DNA of 64,000 bases, from positions 1 through 64,000 of the forward strand of contig JBBSAM010000001.1 in assembly GCA_038252255.1 (NCBI GenBank). The letters run 5' to 3'. The translations under genes and the position numbers were made by a program. Under the pieces are notes generated by a model that was given only the letters and a program-made list of their open reading frames with translations, was not told the DNA's origin and did no database searches. Below are positions 1 through 8,291 of the stretch, one piece after another. Every line of letters begins with the position of its first letter. The stretch's first letter is position 1. This stretch comes from Chersky-806 sp038252255 (lineage in GTDB: Bacteria > Actinomycetota > Acidimicrobiia > IMCC26256 > JAENVU01).

Positions 1-378
1 CGGCCGGCGAAGCTCGTCGAACAGGTCCGCCAGCGCGATCTCCTGCGCCTCCCCCGAGAGGGTCGGGCACTTGTACCCACCGTCCTCAATATGCCGACGG
101 AGGGACGCCTCCGGCGCGATGCCGTAACACTCCACGTAGTACGCCAGGCCCAGATTCCACGCCCAGCTCCCGTCGGTCGCATACCCGACAGGGACCCGCT
201 TGGTCCGGTCAGGGTCCAGCCAGTCCGTATCCAACACCCGCGCCTCGACCAGCACGGTGCCGCTGCGCAGGTACGCCGCGACCTGTTCGCACTCCTCGAC
301 GTTGCCCAGCCTCGGCCGGTCCTCGCTGAAGTAAGAACGCCCGTCTGCGATGCCGTCATACAGGGGAGATACGTGCAT
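1..378 (-). CDS. Hypothetical protein, 3' end cut by the window edge
   Basis: A leftward reading frame opens with ATG at 376-378 and stays open for all 126 codons to the edge of the window. The product begins MHVSPLYDGIADGRSYF and contains the aromatic stretch SWAWNLGLAYYVECYGI at about residues 71-87. I recognise no domain, signal peptide or membrane segment; it looks like a soluble acidic protein. About 18 of the 126 codons end in A or T, somewhat more than in the neighbouring genes, which may hint at a different origin. It is divergent from the tRNA gene 160 bases away. That the frame is coding is inferred from its length and plausible protein composition; the function is unknown. Confidence 0.6.
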   Translation of the reverse strand, partial: MHVSPLYDGIADGRSYFSEDRPRLGNVEECEQVAAYLRSGTVLVEARVLDTDWLDPDRTKRVPVGYATDGSWAWNLGLAYYVECYGIAPEASLRRHIEDGGYKCPTLSGEAQEIALADLFDELRRP

Positions 379-538
379 CCGTCCTCCGATCCGAGGTGTG
401 CCGGGTCGAGAGTCTCACGACCGGCGGTCACAGCGACACCGCCAGACACCTGGACGGTCCGACCGGATGGTTCACCACCACTCCTGACCACGGCCTACGC
501 CTTTTCGCCTACGATGCCATCGGGCCCAGGCGCTACGC

Positions 539-611
539 GCCCCCGTAGCTCAGGGGATAGAGCATCGGTTTCCTAAACCGTGTGTCGCAGGTTCGAATCC
601 TGCCGAGGGCG
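539..611 (+). tRNA. tRNA-Arg (anticodon CCU)
   Basis: The cloverleaf can be laid out completely: acceptor 539-545, T8 A9, D arm 548-563, anticodon stem-loop 565-581 with anticodon CCT at 572-574, five-base variable loop 582-586, T arm 587-603 with loop TTCGAAT, 3' acceptor 604-610 and discriminator G611. CCA is not encoded. The acceptor stem has one C.A mismatch (C543 against A606), and the outermost anticodon-stem pair is T.T. It reads AGG codons. A TACGAT hexamer at 510-515 could be its -10 box, but no convincing -35 box lies at the usual distance. The isotype call is firm; whether the mismatch affects function cannot be judged here. Confidence 0.93.
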
Positions 612-625
612 CTCCGCCTGATTCG

Positions 626-1903
626 TTACGGCTTGATGTGATTCCAGATGCGGGCGACGGCCGGCCGGGCCGCGCTGTCGGTGCCGCCGAGATACAGCTG
701 GTCGATGCCGGTTCGCGCTTCGGCAACGTCGACGTGCGCGAGCACGACGCCAGCGCGCCCACCGTTGCCATACGTCGGGTCGAGGGTACCGGTGTGCGCG
801 TCGTAGCGCGCGACCAGCGGCGCACCCCCGTTCGCGGGCGCACCGGCGACGACCAGGAACCGTCCACCGTTCGTCGACACGAGCGCGGTGGGATCGAGGC
901 GTCCCCCGTCGGCCAGCACCAGCACGAGGACGCCGCCGTTGCCGAACTGCAGATCGGGCGAACCGTTCGCCCCGAGGACCTGCACGAACGACACGCGCGG
1001 GTCCGGCGCCTGCGAGAGGACATAGGTGACGGTGGCGATCGTCGCGGTGCGACCGTCGCCCAGCGATACGAAGCCGGGGATCGGATAGAAGCCGACGGTG
1101 TCGGCGTTCGGGAGACTGGCGAGCGGCGGACCGATGAACACCGGCGAGTCCACGACCGCTCCGTCGGCGTCGAAGTGCTGCACGCGGGTGGTGACGTCTT
1201 CTAGGCCGTTCGACGGGATCACGGCACTGCGGCGTTCGAGCGCCGCGACACCCGCCGGGACCGAAACCAAGCGCGTGGCGATGTGCCATTCGAAATTGAT
1301 CGGCGACTCGATCACGGGAATCGGTATGTCGATCTGGGTGGTGCTCACCATTGCGCCAGCGGAGGAGAGCGCCATCGCGATGAGCGGCGCGACCGACGTG
1401 CGGCTGGGCGGGAGGGTCGCGTAGCCCAGTCCCAGATATCCCCCGTTCGGAAGGGCCGCGATCTCGAGCTCGTTGATCGTGCTCGGCAGGTCCACGATGC
1501 CGTTCCCACCACCGAAGGCCGGGTCGAGAACGCCCGCGGCCGTCACGCGCCACACCTGCCAGACCTGGGGACCATTCGCCGGGAGATGGCTGCACGTGAA
1601 CAGCACGCTCGTTCCCGTCGCGATCGCGCCCGAAGTGTCGTGGCAGCCCGTCGGCAGCGTCGAGCCCCACGTCGGGTCGACCACACCTTCGGCCGAGATG
1701 CGCGTGAGCGGGCGGTCTCCGCTGCGGGTGGCGATCACTCCACCGTCCGCCGTCGGGACGAGCGCCGTCCGGCCTCCGGTTGGGCCGCCCGCGACGCCGT
1801 ACGGGACCGACCCGTTCGGTGAGAACCCGAGATCCGGAGTCCCGGGCGCGCACGCGGCCACGAGCAACGCGCCCAGTGCGATCACGACGAACCGTGCCCG
1901 CAT
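626..1903 (-). CDS. Delta-60-repeat (beta-propeller-like) lipoprotein
   Basis: The 425-residue product starts MRARFVVIALGALLVAAC, a lipoprotein signal peptide with lipobox LVAAC, so it should be lipid-anchored outside the membrane. I chose the ATG at 1901-1903 rather than an upstream GTG, because it places the signal peptide at the N terminus and follows a purine-rich GGGGGCAGGGG stretch. The body is Gly-rich and carries delta-60 type repeats in which phrases such as LDPTYGNGG or LDPAFGGGNG recur about every 50-60 residues, as in secreted beta-propeller proteins of unknown role. It is followed closely by the tRNA gene on the other strand. The ligand or function is unknown. Confidence 0.8.
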   Translation of the reverse strand: MRARFVVIALGALLVAACAPGTPDLGFSPNGSVPYGVAGGPTGGRTALVPTADGGVIATRSGDRPLTRISAEGVVDPTWGSTLPTGCHDTSGAIATGTSVLFTCSHLPANGPQVWQVWRVTAAGVLDPAFGGGNGIVDLPSTINELEIAALPNGGYLGLGYATLPPSRTSVAPLIAMALSSAGAMVSTTQIDIPIPVIESPINFEWHIATRLVSVPAGVAALERRSAVIPSNGLEDVTTRVQHFDADGAVVDSPVFIGPPLASLPNADTVGFYPIPGFVSLGDGRTATIATVTYVLSQAPDPRVSFVQVLGANGSPDLQFGNGGVLVLVLADGGRLDPTALVSTNGGRFLVVAGAPANGGAPLVARYDAHTGTLDPTYGNGGRAGVVLAHVDVAEARTGIDQLYLGGTDSAARPAVARIWNHIKP

Positions 1904-1996
1904 CCCCTGCCCCCCTGCCCCGTCCGGACGGTGGATCGCCGCCGGGGGGTTCACGCTATCCGACTGCCTATACCGGACGAAAGGGTGATGTCGCTC

Positions 1997-2962
1997 TCAG
2001 GCGCGAGTGGCGAGCTCGGCCCAGACGACCTTGCCGTCGGCCGTGCGCTCGGTGCCCCAGCTCGGGCACAGCGCGGCGACGAGCGTGAGCCCGCGCCCGC
2101 CTTCCAGGTCCGTGGTCAGCGGCCGCGGCTCAGCCGGAACCTCGCTGCCGTCGCGGACCATGAGCTTCACGGTCCCGTCGATCCGCGACATCGAGACGCG
2201 GAACGGGGAACGGGCGTGCCGGACCGCGTTCGTCGCCAGCTCCGAGGCGACGATTGCCGCGTCTTCGAGCAGGTCCGTCTCGCCCCACGCCTGCAGGGTC
2301 GACGCGACGAACCGCCGCACCGCACGGATTGCGAGCGGGACCGGTACGAAGAGCTCCGAAGTGGTCGTCTCGAAACCGGGATCCGATGGCCCTTCCGGCA
2401 TTGACTCGTATCGATCCGGAGGCACGATGTCCGTGTGCTGCTGGCAGACGTCGCGCACGATCGCGAGGTCCGACGCGCTCTCGAACGATGACGCCGCGTA
2501 CACGCAGTAGAGCGAGAAGACGTGTCGGGTGGCGAACTCGTTCCAGAGGTCCTCGAGCGCCATCGCGGCAGTCAGGTTCCCTTGGTCCCAGAGCAAGGAG
2601 ACCATCTCGCCGACGATCCGCACCGGGCGCGGTCCAGCCCGCTCGAGCAGACCTCCGACGACTTCGTTGAACCGAGCGGAGTCCGCGACCCCGTCCACCA
2701 GGAACGTCGACAGCATCTCGGCGGCGTCGACTACCACGTACCGTCCGTCGGATGCGGATGCGGCCACGTCGACGCCGATCGCAGCAAGCGCGCGCTCGAA
2801 GCGCTCACGGTGCGCGGCCGTCGTGATCACGATGACGAGGTCGCCGGTGGCAACTCCCTCGGCGAGAAACTCCCCCACACCGCGCACGAGGTCGGCGTCG
2901 TCGTCGTAGATCTTGACGACGTGGGCACCGGCGCCGCTCGCCCGATCTTGCGTGCTCACCAC
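1997..2962 (-). CDS. MEDS sensory domain fused to RsbW-like anti-sigma ATPase domain
   Basis: The N-terminal ~165 residues resemble the MEDS (DcmR-type) sensory domain: VVKIYDDDADLVRGVGEFL, then GDLVIVITT, and RIVGEMVSLLW near residue 105. The C-terminal ~130 residues form a GHKL/HATPase domain with N-box ASELATNAVRHA and G-box GGRGLTLVAALC, as in RsbW/SpoIIAB-type serine kinases that bind sigma factors or anti-anti-sigma proteins. The start is GTG at 2960-2962, with AGGATG just upstream. It diverges from a PAS-PP2C phosphatase whose start is about 140 bases away. Known partner-switch systems pair exactly these two activities, so a joint role in stress or light/redox signalling is a reasonable inference. 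No sigma factor is adjacent. Confidence 0.85.
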   Translation of the reverse strand: MVSTQDRASGAGAHVVKIYDDDADLVRGVGEFLAEGVATGDLVIVITTAAHRERFERALAAIGVDVAASASDGRYVVVDAAEMLSTFLVDGVADSARFNEVVGGLLERAGPRPVRIVGEMVSLLWDQGNLTAAMALEDLWNEFATRHVFSLYCVYAASSFESASDLAIVRDVCQQHTDIVPPDRYESMPEGPSDPGFETTTSELFVPVPLAIRAVRRFVASTLQAWGETDLLEDAAIVASELATNAVRHARSPFRVSMSRIDGTVKLMVRDGSEVPAEPRPLTTDLEGGRGLTLVAALCPSWGTERTADGKVVWAELATRA

Positions 2963-3104
2963 AACATCATCCTAAATGGTGCTCGATTACCCGGGCACCG
3001 ACGGACATGACACGATCTCGGCCCCGGCCGTACGCGGCACGGTGCCAAGACTGGTCGTACCCGGACCCGGCCTGGCACAACCACGGGAACGAGAGGCGGG
3101 ACTT

Positions 3105-4214
3105 GTGACCTCGGTCGCCGAACAACGGCTCATGCTGGCGCTGCAAGCCGCCGAGCTGGGGACGTGGACCTGGGACATGGCGTCGGCCCGGACGGTGTGG
3201 GACGTCCGCCTCGAAGCGCTCCATGGTCTCCCGCCGGGTGGTTTCGGGGGCACCTTCGAACACTGGGTCGAGGCCCTGTACCCCGACGATCGCGCCGAAT
3301 GCCTTCGGCGAGTGGAGAAGGCCCTCGCGGATCCGGGCCCGTACGTCCTCCTCCACCGCTGCACCTGGCCTGACGGCTCCATCCACTGGATCGAGTGCCG
3401 GGGGCGGGTCACCGTGGACGAGGACGGATCTCCGACCGGGACCATCGGCGTCGCGATCGACGTCACCTCACGCGAGCAGCACGCGGCGGCGGTCGTCGAG
3501 GAGCTCGAGCAGGAGCACCATCTCGTCGAGAGCCTCCAGCAGGCCATCCTCCCGTCCTCGCTACCGTCGGTCCCCGGGGTCACGGTCGCGACCCGGTACG
3601 TCGCGACTGCGGGACCGACCGTCGTCGGCGGAGACTGGTACGCGTCCGTACCGCTACCCGATGGTCGCGTCGGGCTCGCGATCGGCGATGTCGCCGGCCA
3701 TGGTCTCGGCGCCGTCGCGAACATGGCCGACGTGCGGTTCAGCCTGCGCGCGCTCGCCCTCGGCGAACAGGATCCCGAGCGGGTCCTCGCCCGGCTCAAC
3801 CAGGTCGTCGAGCTGTTCGAAGGCGACACGTTGATCACCGCGCTGTACGGCGTGCTCGACCCGGAGAAGAAGACCTGGTCGTACTGCAGTGCGGGCCACT
3901 ACCCGCCCGTGCTGCGCATGGCGGACGGCACGACGACCCTCTTGGCCGCGAGTGGACAACCTCCGCTCGGCTTGCCGGCGGAGTACCGGCGCTACGACAC
4001 GCCCGTCGACTCGGGTGCGATCCTCGTGCTCTACACGGACGGTCTGATCGAACGGCGCGGGGAGTCGATCACCACCGGGCTCGAACGCCTGACGTCGGCC
4101 TGCCGGGACGGATCGAGTGATCCCGAGGAGCTCTGCGACGAGCTCCTGAAGCAGCTGCTCGACGAGCACTCGAACCATGACGACGCCGCGCTGCTCGTGG
4201 CCTCGCTCGCCTAG
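3105..4214 (+). CDS. PAS domain-SpoIIE-type PP2C serine phosphatase
   Basis: The product has an N-terminal PAS_3-like fold, with ELGTWTWDMASART near residue 16 and a closing WIECRGRVTVDEDGSPTG, then a short coiled-coil linker. From about residue 150 there is an RsbU/SpoIIE PP2C phosphatase domain. Metal-binding motifs are visible as VVGGDWYA, IGDVAGHGLGA, GHYPPVLR, VLYTDGLIE and HDDAALLV. Such phosphatases dephosphorylate anti-anti-sigma proteins. I chose the GTG at 3105, preceded by GAGAGG, because residues encoded upstream are low-complexity; the same frame stays open to an ATG at 2976. It is divergent from the MEDS-HATPase gene, which encodes the kinase type that normally opposes it. Confidence 0.83.
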   Translation: MTSVAEQRLMLALQAAELGTWTWDMASARTVWDVRLEALHGLPPGGFGGTFEHWVEALYPDDRAECLRRVEKALADPGPYVLLHRCTWPDGSIHWIECRGRVTVDEDGSPTGTIGVAIDVTSREQHAAAVVEELEQEHHLVESLQQAILPSSLPSVPGVTVATRYVATAGPTVVGGDWYASVPLPDGRVGLAIGDVAGHGLGAVANMADVRFSLRALALGEQDPERVLARLNQVVELFEGDTLITALYGVLDPEKKTWSYCSAGHYPPVLRMADGTTTLLAASGQPPLGLPAEYRRYDTPVDSGAILVLYTDGLIERRGESITTGLERLTSACRDGSSDPEELCDELLKQLLDEHSNHDDAALLVASLA

Positions 4215-4236
4215 CCCCTCGGCGTGACGACAGCCG

Positions 4237-4958
4237 TCAGTCGTACTCTGCGGACCCCTGCACCCAGATGAACGACTGCGCGTCGATCATGTCGCGCGGT
4301 CCGAGATCGGCCTGGTCGAAGCGCACGCGGCGGGCGAATGCCAGCAAGCCGGCGTACGTCTCCCACTGCGGCGTCGACCGGTAGACGAAGTCGACCTCGT
4401 AGGCCGCCACCGCGATCCGGGTCACGTTCGGCTTCAGGAGCATGTGGACCCGGGGCCGGGCGATGAAACCGAACACCGTGACGATCGGCCAGGTCAATAC
4501 CCGCGTCTGGCGCCGCGGGAGCGCAGCCACCTCGCGGCACCACCGCTCGAAGCGGTCGCGCTCACTCCCCGACCCGTAGATCCAGTCGTGCAATCCGAGC
4601 GCGAACGTCCGCGCTCCGATCGGGTACGCAGCGCGTCGCGCAGCGCCATCTTCTCGAAGGAGAACAGCAGGTTGGTGCGCGACTCCAGCCTCAGGCACCG
4701 GCTCGCAATCTCCTCGTACTCCCCGGCTTCGATCAGCGAGCGGTAGGTATCGCGGTTGAGCAGCGCCAACCATTCCCGGTGGGCATCCCACTTGTAGCCC
4801 CGCTCCGTCTCGACGTAGATCTCGTCGCGGAAGCCGTCGGGGAAGAAGCTCAGGAACCGCTCCCGGCACTGCCGGGCGGCCGGGGTGAGCCTCCTCGCTG
4901 CCGCTCGCCGGCGGCTTCGCGACTGCGTCGTGCGGGTATGAGTAGTCGTAGTCGTCAT
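4237..4958 (-). pseudogene. Conserved hypothetical gene interrupted by a frameshift
   Basis: Two overlapping minus-strand frames join into one protein. The N-terminal part (ATG at 4956-4958) reads MTTTTTHTRTTQ, then RERFLSFFPDGFRDEIYVETERGYKW and ends sensibly at FSFEKMALRDAL near 4630. The natural continuation AYPIGARTFALGLHDWIYG up to the stop at 4237 is in another frame. One missing nucleotide between about 4621 and 4640 explains the break. The intact protein would have about 240 residues and no signal peptide. I do not recognise the family. It is divergent from the DUF488 gene, whose start lies 22 bases away. Whether this is a true mutation or an assembly error cannot be told from the sequence. 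Confidence 0.72.
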
Positions 4959-4980
4959 CTTGAGATCGGTACCCGCGTCC

Positions 4981-5508
4981 ATGTCCACCCAACCCTTGGC
5001 CCACGCCCGCAGCGAGCGCACCCGGGACGTCGCCACCATCGGGATCTATGGATTCGACCTCGACTCGTTCCTCGCGACGCTCACCGGAGCGGGCGTCGTA
5101 TCCGTGTTCGACGTCCGGCAGCGGCGGGGGGTCCGGGGACCGAAGTACGCGTGGGCGAACTCGCTGCGCTTGCAGGCCGCGCTCGCCGGGGCGGGGTTCG
5201 CGTACCAGCACCATCCGGAGCTGGCACCGACGACCGAGCTCCGGCACCTGCAATACGCGGAGGACGCACGGCAGGGCGTGGGCAAGCGGTCTCGCGTCAC
5301 GCTCGCACCCGAATACGCGACCCGCTACGTCCACGAGATCCTCGATCACGTGGATCTCGCTCCAGTCGTCGCCGCCATGCCGCCGACGGGGGCTACAGCA
5401 CTGCTCTGCGTCGAGGCCGACCCGGAGGCGTGTCACCGGTCTCTCGTCGCCGCACGGCTCGCCGACCGGTACGGCGCGCGAGTGCAGCACCTGTTGCCGG
5501 CCGGCTGA
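4981..5508 (+). CDS. DUF488 family protein
   Basis: This 175-residue protein has the DUF488 pattern: TIGIYGFDLDSFLATL near the N terminus, VFDVRQRRGVRG after strand two, and the C-terminal ALLCVEADPEACHRSLVAARL with the conserved Cys-His pair. Family members are small soluble proteins of unknown biochemical role. I prefer ATG at 4981; an in-frame ATG at 4960 would overlap the region needed by the divergent gene. Its stop is 10 bases from the stop of the convergent coiled-coil gene. Confidence 0.85.
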   Translation: MSTQPLAHARSERTRDVATIGIYGFDLDSFLATLTGAGVVSVFDVRQRRGVRGPKYAWANSLRLQAALAGAGFAYQHHPELAPTTELRHLQYAEDARQGVGKRSRVTLAPEYATRYVHEILDHVDLAPVVAAMPPTGATALLCVEADPEACHRSLVAARLADRYGARVQHLLPAG

Positions 5509-5518
5509 TCACGCGGGC

Positions 5519-6403
5519 TCAGCTCTGGAGCTTCATCGCGGCCCGGGCGAGGCGAGCCGCCTCTCGCCGCGCGCCGGCGGCCCGCTCCTCGGCGTCGTGC
5601 GCGTCCCGCCGGGCCTGGTCCAGCTCCGCTTCGAGACGATCCACCTGTTCGTAGCGCTCCCGCGCGGCGGACTCTGCCACCGCAACCTCGTCCCGCGCGA
5701 CCTGCCACGCCGCGTCGGCCTCCGCGCGCCGGCGAGCGAGCTCCTCGGCCGCGGCCCGCTCGCGTTCAACCCGGTCGGCCTCGGCCTGCCGGGACTTCCC
5801 GGCGGCCGCTTCCTCTCCTTCGGTGTCGCGCTTCGCCGACGGCGGCTTCTTCGCCGTCGGCACCGGCGCAGCCGGCGGGGGCAAGTCCGGCACCAGCGTC
5901 AGACCCGGGCCCTCGGGGAACCCCGTCACGCCCTGGACCTCCCGGATCAGGCGGCCGCTCCGCAGCAGCTCGCCCGTCGCGTCATCGACACTCGCGGCGT
6001 GCAGGGTCGCGGCAATCTGCGCCCGGTACCCATCGGTCGCGCGCGGGCCGAGCGCCGCGAGCGCGGCATCGGTCGCGTCAGCGAGGGCGCCCCGGTGCGC
6101 CCGAGTCACGTCGCGGATCTCCTCGCGCCCGCCCGCCGCGCGCGTCTGGGCATCGTGCAGCTCGCGGCTCCGCTCGAGAAGGGACTCGACGAGCCCGGGC
6201 TCGCGCCGGCTCATCTGGTTCAAAGCCCACACGGCAGTGGTCGGCCGGCGCGCGGCGACGAGCGCCTTCGCGGCATCCTTGTCACCCGCCGCGCGCAGCT
6301 CGCCGGCGAGTCGCTTCCGCGTGGCCACGAACTCGGAGAGCTCGGCCCCGTAGAGCTCGTCGAGCGCGGCTTCGAGCCTTTCGGAGCTCCCCGACCCGGC
6401 CAT
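5519..6403 (-). CDS. Coiled-coil protein of unknown function
   Basis: The 294-residue product has an N-terminal alpha-helical part (LDELYGAELSEFVATRKRL, then ARRPTTAVWALNQMSRREP), a proline/lysine-rich linker around residues 170-195, and a C-terminal segment of about 90 residues very rich in Ala, Glu and Arg (AERAAGARREAARLARAA) that should form a long coiled coil. There is no signal peptide or membrane helix. Similar proteins with the phrase RRPTTAVWALNQ occur in actinobacteria as conserved hypotheticals, as far as I recall. It is tail-to-tail with the DUF488 gene. Function is unknown. Confidence 0.75.
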   Translation of the reverse strand: MAGSGSSERLEAALDELYGAELSEFVATRKRLAGELRAAGDKDAAKALVAARRPTTAVWALNQMSRREPGLVESLLERSRELHDAQTRAAGGREEIRDVTRAHRGALADATDAALAALGPRATDGYRAQIAATLHAASVDDATGELLRSGRLIREVQGVTGFPEGPGLTLVPDLPPPAAPVPTAKKPPSAKRDTEGEEAAAGKSRQAEADRVERERAAAEELARRRAEADAAWQVARDEVAVAESAARERYEQVDRLEAELDQARRDAHDAEERAAGARREAARLARAAMKLQS

Positions 6404-6436
6404 CGAAATCAGCCTATGACGGGCAGGAGACTCCGC

Positions 6437-7150
6437 TCAGAGCGGCGAGCCGGCGAACACGAGACCCTCGCGACGCGCGATGCGGATCGACCACGAGACC
6501 GTGAAGATGATCGCCGCGCCCGTGATGGTCAAGCTCGTGATCGTCTTCACCAGGATGAACGTCGCGACCGGCAGACTCACCAACATCCCGAAGGTCGTGA
6601 TCGCGGTCAGGAGGTGGACTCCGGCCCAGAGAAAGGTGAGGCCGACGAACAGGCGGATGACCTCGGGCCGGTTCGCCACGTCGGGTGCGATCGGGCAGAA
6701 GTCGTGTGCGAGCCGGCTGATCACCGGCCGCCCGATCATCACCGAGCCGAGGAACACCGCGCCGAGCGCGACGGTGGTGGCGAGCGGCTGCAGGAAGTAG
6801 GCGAACATGCTTCCGCTCAGCAGCCCGACGACGGTGCGCACGACGAGCCCCAGTGTCCCGAGCATGAGGATCGACGGGATCGGCTGGTGAAACGCGAGTC
6901 GCCGGCCCACCGCGACGAACGCCCACACCAATGCGGCGATCATCGCGACCGTGCCGCTCGCGAAGACCACGAGCACGTACAAGATGATCGCCGGGATGAT
7001 CGTTGCCTCGATGAGGCTCGGCACCGATCGGCGGGCGACCGCACCGAGGATCGCGGGGCGCGAGAACTCGGACCCACCCGACGCTTCACCCTCCACGACC
7101 GGCCGCGCGACCAGCAGCGGCTTCCCGTGGTTCGTCAGGGCCTCGCTCAT
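6437..7150 (-). CDS. Multi-pass membrane protein, VC0807-like
   Basis: This 237-residue product begins MSEALTNHGKPLLV and shows about six hydrophobic segments, including IIPAIILYVLVVFASGTVA, IPSILMLGTLGLVVRTVVG, an ATTVALGAVFLGSVMIG segment and two near the C terminus (GVHLLTAITTFGMLVSLPV, ITGAAIIFTVSWSI). The frame stays open well upstream, but I chose ATG at 7148-7150 because residues before it are basic and low-complexity. The order RPVISRLAHDFCP after the fourth helix is typical of a small family of inner-membrane proteins of unknown role that includes VC0807; this link is from memory. A 433-base region separates it from the next, divergent gene. Confidence 0.72.
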   Translation of the reverse strand: MSEALTNHGKPLLVARPVVEGEASGGSEFSRPAILGAVARRSVPSLIEATIIPAIILYVLVVFASGTVAMIAALVWAFVAVGRRLAFHQPIPSILMLGTLGLVVRTVVGLLSGSMFAYFLQPLATTVALGAVFLGSVMIGRPVISRLAHDFCPIAPDVANRPEVIRLFVGLTFLWAGVHLLTAITTFGMLVSLPVATFILVKTITSLTITGAAIIFTVSWSIRIARREGLVFAGSPL

Positions 7151-7583
7151 GTCGACGACCGATCCTGGCTGCACCAGCGGAACAATCTGTCCGGCATGAG
7201 CACCTGCGCCGAGGGTACACGCCGTTTTGGCCGCCTTCCGATCAGGCCACGGTCGCGGGGGACCTGCCGGCGAGAGATGGGACACGCCGTTCCTCCGGTC
7301 TGGGTCTGGGACCGGAGGAACGGCGTGGTGGCGATGCCCGCCGTGCGGACCGCGGCGACCCCTGTCACTCGACGAGACGGCCCCAACACGCCTCGGCTCA
7401 GTTGCCGCATTCCACACGGCGGGCCTGCCACCCGGATCGGGGGGAGATCCGCCACCGTCAGTTGTACGGCAGGCGCGTAAAGCGACGGTAAAGCGAACCA
7501 GCTCCGAGGAAAGGGCGGGAATGTCCGGCTCCTTCCCGTGGAATCCGTCCGGCCACGTCGGAGGCAACCGTTAGCCTCAACCG
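7151..7583. other. Long divergent intergenic region containing a perfect hairpin
   Basis: This 433-base stretch separates two divergent genes. I find no convincing protein frame on either strand; the open frames here have the composition of random GC-rich sequence. It holds the 18-base-arm inverted repeat described separately and, near the ZIP gene, two copies of GTAAAGCGA at about 7478-7496. It is long enough to contain promoters for both genes and possibly an untranslated RNA. Confidence 0.5.
7283..7327. repeat. Perfect inverted repeat, 18-base arms, 9-base loop
   Basis: Left arm 7283-7300 (CACGCCGTTCCTCCGGTC) and right arm 7310-7327 are exact reverse complements, separated by TGGGTCTGG. 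No T-run follows on either strand, and the element lies between two divergent gene starts, so an ordinary Rho-independent terminator is unlikely. It could be part of an untranslated RNA, an operator, or a remnant of a palindromic element. No second copy was noticed in the window. Confidence 0.75.
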
Positions 7584-8287
7584 GTGCTCGAGGCCGGACT
7601 CTGGGGGCTGCTCGGCCAGGCGTCGCTGATACTCGGCGCGTTCCTCGCGATCCGGTTCGCGGTACCCAATCAGCTCATCGGATTGATCACCGCGTTCGGC
7701 GCCGGGACCCTCGTCGCGGCCGCCGCCTTCGAGCTCAGTGTCCCCGCCTACCACGAGGCCGGCGCCGAGATGACGGGCGTCTGGATCGCGGTGGGAGCCG
7801 TCACGTTCTTCATGGCCGATCGGTTCGTATCGCAGCGCGCACCGAAGGGGGAGCACGCATCCACCGGCATCGCGCTGGGCGCGCTGCTCGATGGCATTCC
7901 CGAGTCCGTCGCGATCGCGATCTCACTGATCTCCGGCGCGACGGTGAGTGGTGCGATGGTGGTTGCCGTCCTGCTCCCAACCTTCCCGAAGGCATGGCAT
8001 CCACGCCGGGCTTCGTGCGGAGTGGCTGGTCCAAGGCCCGGGTCCTCGGACTCTGGTCGGCGATCGCGTTGGCCGGTGCGATCGCGGCCGCGCTCGGGTA
8101 CCGGCTCCTCGGCGACGCGCCCGCGGACGTGCTGGGCGCGATCCAGGCTTTCGCGGCCGGCACGATCCTGACCATGCTGGCGTCCGTGATGATGCCCACC
8201 GCCTACAAGGACGGGAAGGAGCCCGTCGGGCTCACGTTCGTGTTCGGGTTCGCGCTTCTCGCCTTCCTCACCACCTTGGGCGCCTGA
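7584..8287 (+). pseudogene. ZIP-family metal transporter, interrupted by a frameshift
   Basis: The first frame starts at GTG 7584 (MLEAGLWGLLGQASLILGAF) and carries TM segments and the motif LGALLDGIPESVAIA. It then leaves frame near 7975, where the expected ZIP motif SNLPEGMAST appears in the next frame and continues to the stop at 8287 (GLWSAIALAGAIAAALGYR, then VLGAIQAFAAGTILTMLASVMMP). One missing base around 7968-7980 accounts for it. The joined protein would have about 234 residues and seven or eight helices, as in ZIP zinc/iron importers. The His usually found in the TM4 motif is replaced (LLDGIPES), as I believe occurs in an actinobacterial subgroup. It is either truly broken or a sequencing error. 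Confidence 0.78.
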
Positions 8288-8291
8288 TCCC

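Noticed and set aside
1..611. A genomic island integrated at the tRNA-Arg gene
   Set aside because: No integrase or duplicated tRNA 3' end was seen, and genes on both sides have broadly similar base composition.
5048..7480. A long plus-strand open frame of 810 codons
   Set aside because: It runs through the DUF488 gene in another frame and antisense to two genes; its composition is typical of shadow frames.
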